The translations under genes and the position numbers were made by a program. Below the pieces are notes generated by a model. It did not search any database, had not been told where the DNA came from, and saw only the letters and a program-made list of their open reading frames with translations. From Caenorhabditis elegans (lineage: Eukaryota; Nematoda; Chromadorea; Rhabditida; Rhabditidae), in the NCBI RefSeq assembly GCF_000002985.6, contig NC_003280.10, forward strand, positions 8,552,501-8,616,500: a DNA stretch of 64,000 nucleotides. The letters run 5' to 3'. This document shows positions 35,501 through 47,054 of this stretch, piece by piece. The first letter of the stretch is position 1; each line of letters begins with the position of its first letter.

Positions 35501-37869
35501 TCTGCGTCTCCAATTTCCATAAACTGTCTCAATATTTCAAGAGAACAGATGGGTGTCGCGAAGAATCTAAACAATCGAGAATAGTTGAAGAAAATGAAAA
35601 GAAAAGGAAGGATGAAACATCATCATAAAGATGTGCGGAGATTATCTGAAATGCATTGGGATGGGGTGGGAAGAAATAAGAGAAAAAGAAGGAGATAAAG
35701 GTTCAGAAAGTCAGACAATTCACTTATTCTCATGGGATCCATTAGAAGAAGTGTGGGTGAAAAAAGAAATTGAGAACATTTGTTGGAAATCTGAGTGTGC
35801 ATCTTGACTACTACTGCTCTAACGATTAGAGTTTTCTAAGATTATTATGGTGCTTGCCAAGTTTTGTATTTTCTATGCACCATAAAACATAGGCATTTTC
35901 TTCAATTTTACAGATCCCATGATCATGGCAATAATCTTTTTATAGATAAAATTGAGCCAATCATTGTTCCATTTCTTTCAACTACTAAGAGCCAATCTTC
36001 AAAGGGTGGGAAGACAGAAAATGTGTCTGTTAGGAGAGAAGCAAAAAATAAATAAATCGTACATGAGAGTGAGTCATGTGTCTCCATTTGTTGTCATTTG
36101 AAAGGAGCCATGAGAGAGAATTTAGATTGAATTACCATCTGTTACCATCATTTCCTGACACTCCTATGTCACGGATGCAAATGAAGCTGAACAATTCGGA
36201 GATTCGCAAAGTACTACATTTTGCAATTATTTGGATTACATCTTTGTGTATTCGGTAATTTATATTATGAAAGCTAGTCTGAATGTTTAGGTAGGAATTA
36301 GGCACCGAATGCCCTGAATTAAGAAAAAAGTTACTGAGGAAATCTGTGAAAATCACTTAAGAGCCTGCCAAAATGTCAAAAATCTGGGGTATTCAAGGAC
36401 GCCTGCCTAAAACGCTGCCTTCCTATCATTGATGCCCCTGGTGGCTCCCGATCTAGACTGGAAGATCCCGAACATCATAAATCATGCGCAATATTTGCGT
36501 TTAGAAAATTGAAATTACCATCAAAAACTGAATGTATTTTAAAAACCAGACTTCCTAAACTTGAAAAACTAAAATTACTACATTGTGAAAAGTTTTCAAA
36601 TCAAGTGAGAGCAGTTACTGAACCACCATGAACCCTAAAACATGGGAACATGACGAACTGAAAACCTTTTTCCGAGCAACCTTTAAAATTCCCAAGAGAC
36701 AAAAAAGTGAAAGCTGGTCGCTGACTGGAGCGGTGGAAACAATTTTACGAGGAGTCGGATATAAAATATTCACGAGTTCCATACCTAACTCTACTTTTTT
36801 CTGGAAAACTTGTTCCGTAAATCAATGGGAAGTGTGTCGTCATCAGGATAAAAGCACTAATGAGAAGAAGAGTGTGAGTGAAAATGATGGGAAAAATAAT
36901 GAAGAAGTGAAGAGGGACCATGAGAAAATGAAAGAAGAGGAGAAAATTGAATTAGCTCTTCGTGTCTCGGAATATTTAAGTATTGAGTGTCTGAAGGACG
37001 GACTCTGGCAGTAGAATTCAATTATTTCATCGAAGTTGAAGTGCTTTGTGGTAAATTGCAGATGCTCAAATTGTTGCTCCTAGATATCAAACATATTGTT
37101 TCATATTTTCATTCATTTTGTTTTAAATTGGATCCAGCAATATGAAACCAATTGGTATTGAGAAGTAAAAAGAAGCAAAAACAAACGAAATTTTATCATT
37201 CTAGTCTACCGATATAATACTAACTGCAGAATAATAGGCAAAGTAGAACATACAGAAAGAACACCTCTGCATTCTTTCAAATGATAAGACGTCCTTGCCG
37301 CCTTGCAATCTTTGTTTGCACTGTTCGACGTTCTGCTCCGAGATAGTCTTTTGACACCTTACTGGCTTTCTGTCAAAGATCAACGTTTTAGTTATCGGAA
37401 ATGACTAGATTCTAATTGATTAACTATCAGGTTGGTGACCGGAAAATGTCAGTTGAAATTGTGTTCGGGAACTTTAATTTTCTAGACAATCAGCAAGTGA
37501 GATGTAGACAAATGTAACTTTTTAATATTATAAGTTGTGAGAGAAACTAGAGAAATCCAACTCCTTTCGAATTTTGGTATGCCAACAGAAGTTACTACTG
37601 ACTAGAAGTTGGTTGTAATGTGATAGCTCCATAGTTGAATCCTGGCCCCTCTTCGGAGTGGCGACAAAAATAGCATATTAAAATTTTCAAATGCCCTTTA
37701 CAGAAACTGGCAACAAGGTCTTTAATTAGATCTCAGCTTTACAAAAAAGTAATTTTCAAACCAAATGACTATTCGGAAACTAACAAGTTTGAAATAATTG
37801 TGTTTCAATTCACGAAACATTATTTTTCTGAATTCAAATTTTCTTATAAAACTCTTCTATCGTTTTGTT

Positions 37870-38085
37870 CTGTAGTTCAATCCTTTGTTCTTTTACCGAC
37901 TGTATACTACACTTGTATATGTTATTTTTAGGTTTTCCAGACCCACAACATATACACAGTTGACGACTCTGGCGATCCCACCAATGAGCGATCTTTACAA
38001 TTTGGTGGTAACCATAAAAACAATACCAATTCCTGTTGCAAAATAACACCTGTAAAGGTAAAAGTGGTGATGATCAGAAGATCTT
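37870..38085. repeat. upstream block duplicated with the AP-2 genes (copy 1)
   Basis: Aligns with about 40765-40970. Shared stretches include GACTCTGGCGAT, GGTGGTAACCATAAAA versus AGTGGTAACCATAAAA, and CACCTGTA. It marks how far the tandem duplication extended upstream. Copies are diverged but alignable. Confidence 0.7.
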
Positions 38086-38593
38086 TGTGGTCACCAATTA
38101 CGAGTAGTCCACAGAAAATCTTGAATATTCGTTTGGCGGTTTTTAAAATAACGTGAATATTGCTTAGCGGATGAAAAAGTTATCTTTTATTATAATATTT
38201 GACAGAAACTGGTTGGATATTCTCTGATGATAAATGATGATACTCGATATCCATACCAATATTAGGATTTTGGTATTCAAGTTCGATAGTTCTTGACCAA
38301 GAAAAGAAGATTAAACAAAACGGCTTGCACCGGTTTAGTTCTCAGACACACAAACTTTCGTTTCTTCGAAAAAAGTTTTGGCAGCAGAACTTGGTGCTTA
38401 AGTTTTCATGGATTTTATAAGATACATTTCCCTTATTCAACTTATATTGTTCATATATTTTTTATGTTCATTGCCACATCCCATCGATATAATGTTTTTC
38501 TTTTTAGAATATCCATTATCAGACCTCGCAAAAAGTCGATTAATGGGAGGAGCCTAAAACGTTCCTCCCTCTTTTCAGGACTCCGAAAACGCC

Positions 38594-38608
38594 CACCTGC
38601 TGGAATAC
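38594..38608 (+). promoter_or_regulatory. CACCTGCTGGAATAC element, AP-2 gene 1
   Basis: Exact 15-mer 79 bp before this ATG; the same 15-mer is 76 bp before the ATG of the second AP-2 gene, while most flanking DNA has diverged. It includes an E-box (CACCTG). Confidence 0.6.
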
Positions 38609-38672
38609 AAAGATATCCAACCAAATCATCATTCTTATTCTTGACTACGCCTTTCACATAACATCTTCAATA

Positions 38673-40293
38673 ATGTCGTACTACCCGTATTACCAGACGG
38701 AAAATTCTGATTATTCATCTTTTAATAGCCTGATGGCTGATATTTGTGAACCATCCCCATCTTCCTCGTCCAGCAGAAAACGTCCAGCAGACTCAGAAAA
38801 TGGAAACTCTGCTAAAATGCCAGTTGTGATTCCAATGCAACCAGTTCAGAACTTCACCATGCAATATCCCATTGATAATGGATGGCAAAATTTCAATATG
38901 ATACATCAAGTGTACAATAATAATAATATGGTTAGTTTTTAATGCATTCTCAGTTAACTTTTAATTTAATAAAAACTAATTTCAGAATCAACCCGGATAC
39001 GGATGGGTCGGGCAGCCTCCACCGATGCCACAAGACTTCTACAAAGCACGACCGGGACAGACAGTTACGCCGCCAATGAATGAGTTCCACAATGCTCATG
39101 GAACCCAACAGACTCCAAATGACAATTCCGGAAATTTGCCTATCAGTTCCGTTATGTATACTCCTGAATCAGATCTTTCTACAACATCTGCAAACTTCAC
39201 TCCAGACTGGAATACAACTACAAACGGACCGTGTAACCAGGAGAAGCGGAACAAGGAAAATCTCTTTCCAAATGATGATACATCTTCTGGAAAGCTTTTT
39301 GATTACTTCTTGACAAACACTGAGCGAGAAAACGAATCAGAAAATAATATTCCTCATCCATACAACAAAGCTGTTTTTCCAACATTTGGTGTTCCTGTGT
39401 CATCAGATGGAAATGTCGTTGCTGAAGTTGTAGATGGAAGGCTTCCAGCTGTTGGAACTCGTTCGAAGTATGATCTCACTGTTGATGAGCTCAGAAGACG
39501 CTGTGGAGCTCCAGAGCATATGAATCAATCCGCCTTATACTGCTTTTTCAGAAAGTGAGTAGTCAGTCATTGAAAATATTTATAGTAAAAATAAAAATGA
39601 CAGATCGAAAAAGAAGGAAGCCATAAATCGAGTGAAGAAGGTGCTCACCGACTACAATATTACTGTGAGAACAATGCAGAGGCAACGAAAAGTGACATGT
39701 TTCTCTCCTTTCTTGGAAGAAGAAGCAACTGCATTGGCACGTGATCTTGACTCAATTACCGAAGAGTTCCTTCCAATCGACGCCATTGCTCTGGAAATGC
39801 TTGAAAAGCTAATCTTCAACAACAAAAATTTGGATATTTGTTTAAGAATTTTGAAGAATACGAAGTAAGTTTTAAAATACAATACTCTAAGAAATGAGAG
39901 TAATTTATACATTTTTTCAGTAAAACAATAACTCGAGTCATCAAAACTCTTGAAGTTCGTCAACCAAAGATAACTGGACAAAAGGAAAAGCTCAAAGGAA
40001 ATTCCCTCGATTTGTCCTACCACAATTTTTCACTCACCACGCACGGATTCGGCCATCCAAATTCTTTATCCCACTACAGAAGCTATCAGAAGATTGTTGA
40101 ACAAGCTGCTCTTTACTGTGAAAAAATGCAGAAAGGGGCATCCTTGCCATCAAAAGAGTATCTGATACCTGGACAGAAGCCGTTTGAAAATATGTCAAAC
40201 GAGTTTTTTGTGGAATGGCGGATGAGATCTTACCACAAGAAAGCCCGAAAAGAAATGCTCGACTTCAATCAAGCTTACAGTAGAAGCTCGTAA
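38673..40293 (+). CDS. aptf-4: AP-2 family transcription factor, first of tandem pair
   Basis: Exons 38673-38930, 38986-39554, 39604-39864 and 39921-40293 give 486 aa. The N-terminal ~215 residues are Ser/Tyr/Asn/Pro-rich (activation type; starts MSYYPYYQTENSDY, then MADICEPSPSSSS). The AP-2 basic helix-span-helix region covers about 215-470: FPTFGVPVSSDGNVVAEVVD, RCGAPEHMNQSALYCFFRK, RQRKVTCFSPFLEEEATAL and LSYHNFSLTTHGFGHPNSL. AP-2 proteins bind GCC(N3)GGC as dimers through this region. Same exon structure as the second gene. C. elegans has aptf-3 and aptf-4 side by side; calling this one aptf-4 follows my memory of gene numbering and could be swapped. Confidence 0.88.
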
Positions 40294-40369
40294 TTTCAGG
40301 ATTTTGTTTGTTTTATTTTTACGATTTTGAATCAGTGTAGTTTTGTAGCACCCAATCAAAATTTCAAAG

Positions 40370-40395
40370 AAAAAACTGACTGTAGTCAGTTTTTT
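40370..40395 (+). terminator. 12-bp hairpin in the 3'UTR of the first AP-2 gene
   Basis: AAAAAACTGACT, GT, AGTCAGTTTTTT: a perfect inverted repeat 77 bases after the stop. It could form a stable 3'UTR stem-loop. Called here as an RNA structure at the gene end, not as a bacterial-style terminator. Confidence 0.5.
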
Positions 40396-40764
40396 TGAGT
40401 GTGCTGACTCTTTATAATAATAATATGGTTCCAGTGAAGTGTGTACCTTTTTTATCAATAAATAATCTCTTACAAATTCTAGTTGTAATCAACGACTTTC
40501 AGAATTTGTTTTTTTTTCAATTGAAATTGATTTTGAATATATAATTATAATAACACAGTGACGTGCGGATTATTTTGAAATTCCCGATAACTTTCTGAGT
40601 TTTCTGGTTATATGCCATGACGGCAATGTTCAATAACTTTCGAAAACTTTTGACAATTCTCGATGAGTTGGACTGTGACGTCCCAAAGTGCCATGAATAC
40701 ACGTTACAAGCGATTTATTAATAATAAATACTGAAACCATAAAATCCACTTTCCAGTAAGAGTC

Positions 40765-40970
40765 CTCCGTTCTTTTTCCGACTTTCCTTTACACTCGCAT
40801 ACGTCAGTAAATCGATGAAAACAACATGTACACATATGAAGACTCTGGCGATACCATTATTGAGTGCACCTTTGCAATTTAGTGGTAACCATAAAACAAT
40901 ACTATTCAAAAACAATTGATGTCACCTGTACATGCAAAGGAGGAGATGAACAGACAATCTCTCTAGTCGA
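40765..40970. repeat. upstream block duplicated with the AP-2 genes (copy 2)
   Basis: Counterpart of 37870-38085 (see there). It lies about 1 kb before the second AP-2 ATG, against about 0.7 kb for copy 1. Read on the minus strand in one shared frame, both copies give a WxRQS...C-x-C-C peptide, but copy 2 has a stop in it. Confidence 0.7.
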
Positions 40971-41772
40971 CAATTGGATGAAGTCAGTTCAAAAAAGTAG
41001 TCACAAACTTACAAGATGTTAGAGGTTGTTACAGAACATACATCCCATAATTCTAGTATGTGAAAAAATTCACACCAATCAATTATCTTTCATTATTAGT
41101 ACAATCAGATTTCGATATCGTAATTTTGCAACTTTCGAAAAGGCGTATGTATTATTACGACGAGGACTTGAGTTTATGGTAGCGCTCTTTAATTTTGCTG
41201 TGCTTTTCCTTTTTTTTCTTTTTTCGAAATAAATCAAAAACTGTTCATTTTGTGTTTGCTTTTTCTATAATTTAAACACTTCAGTGCTGGAAGTCGTTAA
41301 GAAATCACTGAAGGTACACCACACTGTGCGAGTACGGTAGATGAAACTAGGCCTGATTTTCATATCACATTTTGCTTTCTTTTAAGATTCAGCTGGAACG
41401 TTGTGTTCAAAAATTGAAAGAAAAATTTATTTAATTTTTTTAAACATATTTTAGACAAACTTTATAATGTTTTCACGACAATAGACCACGAAACAAGATT
41501 ATTTGGGTCCCGCCACGAGAGTTTAAATTTATTTCATTCCGACATGCGCCTTTCGTATTACTGTAGCTTTACTTGTCACACTTTCAGATTTTTTAAACGA
41601 TTTTTATCGTTTTTTCTCAAACTCACTATTCCATTTGCTTTGTTTTTTCACATCGTTACATTCAATCAATTAAATTGTCTTAATTCCAGCAGTCATAAGC
41701 AGGACCGACTAAAACCGATAATCGGGAGTGACCTGTGACGCTCCACCAACTTTCGATAACTTTAAAAACGGT

Positions 41773-41787
41773 CACCTGCTGGAATAC
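41773..41787 (+). promoter_or_regulatory. CACCTGCTGGAATAC element, AP-2 gene 2
   Basis: Identical to 38594-38608 and at the same distance from the ATG (76 against 79 bp). Confidence 0.6.
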
Positions 41788-41848
41788 GAGAATTCTCAAG
41801 ACAAATTATTGTGAATCTTAACTACCTCTTCTACACAACGTCTTCAGA

Positions 41849-43606
41849 ATGTCGTACTCCGATTATCCGTCAGACATCGCCGATTATTCGTCTTTTGACA
41901 ACATGATGGCTGATATTTGCAATCCTTCTTCGTCCTCATCGTCCAACAGAAAGCGCCAAGCAGATCCTGCACCTGACAACTTTGCAAAAATCCCTGCTGG
42001 AATGGCAACTCAGCCTTTGTATTTTCCGATTCATTATCCTGTTAACAGTGGATGGCAATCCTTCGATGTTAATCAAGTGTACAATAATCATAATATGGTT
42101 AGTTTCCAATATGATATTTGTAACAAAAAATGACATTTTTAGAATCAACCCGGTTTCGGATGGGTCGCGCTGCCACCGCCGATGCCACATAACCTACAGA
42201 TTCCTGATCAGAACTCGTATAAGCCCCGCTCTGGACTGCCAGTTCCACCACCTATGGCAGAATTCCAAGATGTTAATGGCATCCAACAAAATCCAAATGA
42301 AATTTTCAAAAATGCGCCAATCACTTCTGCTATGTGTACTCCAGAGTCGGATATATCAACTTCTACAAATCTCACTCCGGACCAGGATTCCGCACAGCTT
42401 CCGCTGACGGAACAAGAATTAAACGAGGAAAAGAACTTCGTAGTGAATATTGAATCTCCTGGAAAACTAGCTCATTATTTCTTGCCAAATGTTGAATCAG
42501 AACAGGAACCAAATGAGCATATTCCTTATCCGTACGCTAAATCATTATTTCCAACATTCGGTGTTCCTGTGTCATCAGATGGAAATGTCGTTGCTGAAGT
42601 TGTAGATGGAAGGCTTCCAGCTGTTGGAACTCGTTCGAAGTATGATATTACTGTTGATGAGATCAGAAGACGTTGTGGAGCACCAGAGCATATGAATCAA
42701 AGCGCTTTGTACTGCTTTTTTAGAAAGTGAATTGACAGTTATTTGAAAAATTCAATTAAAAACAAAAATTACAGATCGAAAAAGAGGGAGGCTATAAATC
42801 GGGTGAAACAAGTGCTCACCGTTCACAATATTCCTATGAGAACAATGCAGAGGCAACGAAAAGTGACATGTTTCTCCCCTTTTCTGGAAGAAGAAGCTAC
42901 TGCATTGGCACGTGATCTTGACTCAATTAGTGAAGAGTTCCTTCCAATTAATATAATCGCCCAGGAGATGCTTGAAAAACTAATGTCGAGTGGCAATAAT
43001 CTGGATGTTTGCCACAGAATGTTAAAAAATACAACGTAAGTTTTAAATTTTATTCTTTTGATAGAAATCGAGTATTTTTGTTCATTTTTCAGGGCAACCA
43101 TAACTCGAGTTATAAAAACTCTTGAAGTTCGTCAACCAAAGATAACTGGACAAGAAGAAAAGCTAAAAGGAAATAATCTCGATCTCTCTTATCACAATTT
43201 CTCATTGATAACTCACGGATTTGGTCATCCAAATTCCTTATCCCACTACCGAAGTTATCTTTCAATCGTTGAGCGAGCAGTTCTTTTATGTGAAAAAATA
43301 CAAAATGGTCAATCGTTGTTGTCGAATGAAGATGTGATTCCTGGTCAAAAACCGTTCGAAAGAATGTCAAATGAATACTTTGTCGAATGGCAAATGAATT
43401 TATATAAGAAGAAATTGGCCAAACAAATGGAAGAAGTAGAAGAAAATAAGAGCCAACGGGGGGAGCATCAACAGATTCATCAACATCAGCTATATCAGCA
43501 ACATCATACGAATACACATCCGCCAATGCCATTAATGCCTCCTTCCCAAATGAATTTGTGTCCTCCAATCACGCCTATTCCTCCTCAAAATGTATATTAT
43601 TATTAA
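41849..43606 (+). CDS. aptf-3: AP-2 family transcription factor, second of tandem pair
   Basis: Exons 41849-42097, 42143-42726, 42775-43035 and 43093-43606 give 535 aa. Same layout as its neighbour: N-terminus MSYSDYPSDIADYSSFDN and MADICNPSSSSSS, then the AP-2 DNA-binding/dimerisation region at about residues 225-475. Unlike the first gene it has a 50-residue C-terminal extension rich in Gln/His and then Pro/Met (HQQIHQHQLYQQHH...). Intron phases are identical, so the pair arose by tandem duplication. An 87-nt tract (42560-42646) is base-identical to the first gene. Symbol aptf-3 is by my memory of gene order. The 3' end abuts the convergent PIG-G-type gene. Confidence 0.88.
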
Positions 43607-43799
43607 ACCAATTTTTTAAATATTTATTTAACGTCCATTTTCCATATTGCTGAATAGCTGTGACATTTTAAGTAAACTTCATTGCGTCCCATAGCTGGTG
43701 TCTAAATTTTCGGATTTTTTCCTGTGAATGATGTTTTATTTTATAATTTCTTTTGTAATTTGTCCCGAGCGAAATAAATGGCTTATCAAATTTATTTTA

Positions 43800-46722
43800 T
43801 TAGAGTAATCCAATCAAACCAAAAAATATGACATGAGCCATGTCGTACACAACTTTTGGCGAATATACAGACCAGATGAAAAGATGATTTTGAAATATGT
43901 AAAGGCAAATAAGTGATGTGCACATGGATGAGATTCGATAGGAGAAGAGATGATTAAGCAATGATGTGCATGATGAAGCATTGCTAAAAATAAATCATGT
44001 TTCTGTGTTTTCCTAAGAGAAAGTTATCTGTTTACCATCCACAAAGGAACAAAATGGGACCCGAGAATGTATATAGCATGAGCTGAAGTCCAACAAGGAT
44101 CGGCTGATAACTCGAAAGTCCAACGTAAGCTGATGTTAAAGATAATGTTGATAAACTGTTCGAGTTTCCCTGAAAAATATATCAATTTCAAAAAAGCATA
44201 CAGGATCTTACCGTATAGAAGAAAGATGACATGCACAGTGTGACAAATTCTACACTTCCAAGATTCAGCTTTGAGAACAGTTTTCCCATATTGTATATGA
44301 CTAGGAGCAGTAAAATTTGAGATACTGGTACAATTGCGAGGAGCAATGGAAGACATCCAGCGAGCACTGATCCGGTTGAATATGAGATAGGGAGAATTGA
44401 TAACCGAATGAAATGCATTAAAACTTCGTTGAATCTGAAAATAAAAGGAATTTGTTTTAGTAACTACAGTACTCCCTCCAATAGCCTTACACCTACATTT
44501 GGCAACTTGTATCACTATTACTTATTATTTTTCAAAAAAGTCTAACGTAAAGACTAAGATAAGAGCTGGCAAATTAAGGTTATCAAAAACGTCAAGACAA
44601 GTTAAGGAAAAACTCACTGTGTTAATTCGAAAAGACGGAGAAAATGTGAGACCATTGGCAGAATGATATGAAATTTCGATTGTTTGTAGCCATACATCCA
44701 GAATAATGAGCAAGTAAGGATTACGATTATTGGGTATTCACTGAAACTTTGCATTATCGAAGGTTATTAAGAATTATCAAAATTTACTTTAAAATTGTAT
44801 TTAAGTTGTTTGGCTGGAAGTCAAGTGTGTCAGAAAATATAGAAGGTGGCAGCAAGCTGGAATCCATGATCCATCTTCTTCGTGTACTTTGGGTATAGCT
44901 ACATGCAATTCGATGAAGGAAGGCGAGAAAGAAAATTGACTTGACCTGAAAATTTTTTTTCTGGTTTTCTAAATTTTTTAGTGAAATCCACCTCGGTTTT
45001 ATTCCAAATTTTGAAATTTCGTAGAGCTCGAATTGCGACTACCGTACTCCCCAAGTAATACCAAATTTCGTGTTCTTCTTCAATTAAGCTGCTCGCGAAG
45101 TATGTTATGTTTATGAGAAAAATAAAAAAGTCAGATTTGGATAAATGTAGATTCCAGAGACCCATTGACAAAGTTAATGCCTGAAAATAACAATAAAATA
45201 ATTCAGAAGTTATGAATTGAGAAGAACTCACTACTAATAATAGAAAAACACAAACGCCAAGTGATTTGTTAGGAACTTCTGATGCAGATCCAATCAATTC
45301 AGATTGAACTGTGAGAAACCACTTTTTCAGAGCACTTTTTATGAATTTATCCGAATAATCACAGTTTTCATCACAGATATCCGAGATTGCAAGATGCTTA
45401 GCTGGAAAATATTTGTTTAAAAACATTATCCAATATTTTTCTCTTTTACCTTGTACGATTCGACGAAACTGGTTATGTTGCTTTTCAAAATATTCTTCTT
45501 CGTCATCACTAAAATAGTTGATCAATGAGATTCCGTACGATTCTATGGGAATCGGCATATTGAATACATCAAATATTGTAGAAGAAACGTCAATTTGTTC
45601 AATTCGTGGAGGCTGTTTCAGAGAATCGTCTTGATTCCCATAGTTTTTATTGCCTTCTTCCCTTCCAAATTTCCAAATAACCACGGGAACTCTAGTTTCA
45701 TCTGGACTTGCTCCACCGTGTGATCCAGCTGCAGTCATTCCATGATCTCCACACACAATCAGATAACTTTCCTGATCAACAGATGTAGAACTTTTCAAAT
45801 ATTTATGTATTCGTCCTATAACATCATCCATTTCTTTCAGCTTTTCTGGTATTTTAGACGAGCTTCCACCCAGTGAATGACCAATATGATCTAATCCTAA
45901 ATAATGAAGAATAAGAGCATCCCAAGAATGATTTGTATTTGAAAGTTCTGTATCTAGATGCCGGGTAACATTATTATCGACATCTGTGTAGTCTGACACA
46001 AAAAACGATGTTACTCCTTCGAACTTTTCAAAACTTCTAGGCAACAGTCGAATCCAAGTGTCATCGCCAAAAAAATGAACCTTCTTGCCAATTTTTTGAA
46101 TTCTTGAAATCCAATTAGCTGTCTTCATTTCAGCAGTTGCCAGATTTGTGAGAACTGTTCCGAATGATGGAAGTGTTCCAGTTAAATATGCAGTTATTCT
46201 TGGCAGGGTTACTGTAGGCATCCTCGCGTACGCGTCAAATAACTTGGCAGATTTCTTAGTGATTTCTGATTTCGTGAAGCTCATCGGTGACTTGGAAGAT
46301 GTTAAAAATGACAGACGGAAGGCGTCGATAACCATGAAAACAAGACGAGGTGACGATGATGATTCTGAACTTTAGTAAACATCAGTTGAATACAACTCAT
46401 AAACTAGTATTTTTAATTCCAGAAAATATAGAACTACACATCTTCCTTATTTCCAAACAATCATTATTTTTAATGCACATGTGTTTTATGATGTGCCTAC
46501 GCATGCCTATAAAATAAGAAAATGCAAACCTTGATTGCCATCCTTGAATCCAAATTCTTCTGTAGGCGGTGTTGGTGTGATGTCTAGTGCAACAAAGCTA
46601 TAAACGAGAAGAGCACATGCACAAACAACCAGCACTCTCGATATCTGGAAATTTCCCTTTTTTCTCAGCATAATAAATTCTTTCTCTTTCCTTACCCAAA
46701 ATTTCCCTTTTTTTGAGATCAT
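43800..46722 (-). CDS. GPI ethanolamine phosphate transferase 2 (PIG-G/GPI7 type)
   Basis: Exons 46722-46530, 46364-45450, 45401-45232, 45180-44992, 44945-44788, 44740-44618, 44434-44212, 44169-44036 and 43983-43800 give 762 aa (745 if a possible 51-nt intron in exon 1 is removed). After an N-terminal membrane anchor comes the alkaline-phosphatase-like catalytic domain: VFMVIDAFR, MPTVTLPRI (Thr nucleophile), FFGDDTW, HYLGLDHIGH and CGDHGM...GSHGG (metal ligands). A multi-span membrane region follows; its last part (GNSNSLSTLSLTSAYVGL and HLFIWSVYSPKVVYD) matches human PIGG. The enzyme adds ethanolamine phosphate to the second GPI mannose in the ER. TAATAAA at the stop doubles as poly(A) signal. 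Confidence 0.9.
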
Positions 46723-47054
46723 CAATTCCTGAAGCTCTTTGTTTTCAGATTGATGGTGGTTGTGGGTCCGTAGAAACTTGATACTTTTCCTCTTTGTATC
46801 TTCTTCTTCTGCTTCTTCTAGAAAAAAGGTTTATTTTGTGTTTTCTTTCTCAAGTGTCTATGTTCTTATTCTCCATTTCATTTCGTTTTTCACATTTAGC
46901 TGCATCTCATGTCTCTCACGTCATTATCTACTGTACGCCCAAGCTGCCCAAGCTGGTTTATCTCTTCCGAACATTAACCACAATCAAGCCACTTTCTCTC
47001 GCTTGTTCTACGAGAAAATTCGATAATTTTCATTGTTTTTTCCAGATTTTTCCG
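46723..47054. promoter_or_regulatory. divergent promoter, PIG-G-type gene and secreted gene
   Basis: 330 bp of CT-rich DNA with several TCTTCT runs and a TTTTTTCCAG acceptor nine bases before the ATG at 47055. No ORF of interest. Confidence 0.5.

Larger units (their letters stand above)
32551..38672. other. 6.1 kb spacer, no supportable gene
   Basis: Upstream of both flanking genes (Rabin8-like on minus, AP-2 on plus), so largely promoter DNA. Landmarks: (GA)n microsatellite about 32964-32983 with CT-rich DNA on the Rabin8 side, GAA/GTA low-complexity runs at 33725-33960, and CTGCGTCTC at about 35502-35510 (a motif seen before broadly expressed worm genes). A block at about 37870-38085 is repeated upstream of the second AP-2 gene, and CACCTGCTGGAATAC lies at 38594-38608. 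The longest plus-strand ORF (36628-37014, 128 codons) is discussed under rejected items. Confidence 0.55.
40294..41848. other. spacer between the two AP-2 genes
   Basis: Holds the first gene's 3'UTR with a 12-bp perfect hairpin (40370-40395) and AATAAA near 40458. It also holds the second copy of the duplicated upstream block (about 40765-40970), a repeat fragment near 41550 (GCGCCTTTCGTATTACTGTAG), and the element CACCTGCTGGAATAC at 41773-41787. No other gene. Confidence 0.6.

Noticed and set aside
36628-37014. Plus-strand 128-codon ORF starting MNPKTWEHDELK
   Set aside because: The composition is more protein-like than other ORFs in this spacer, with a charged Lys/Glu-rich second half. But there is no acceptor near the ATG, no partner exon and no recognised domain. 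A single-exon nematode gene cannot be excluded; I would not annotate it without RNA evidence.
37834-40915. Minus-strand ORFs over the duplicated AP-2 upstream blocks as coding exons
   Set aside because: The shared frame (W-x-R-Q-S...C-x-C-C) is interrupted by a stop in the second copy and has no good splice sites, so conservation is more likely regulatory or simply shared descent.
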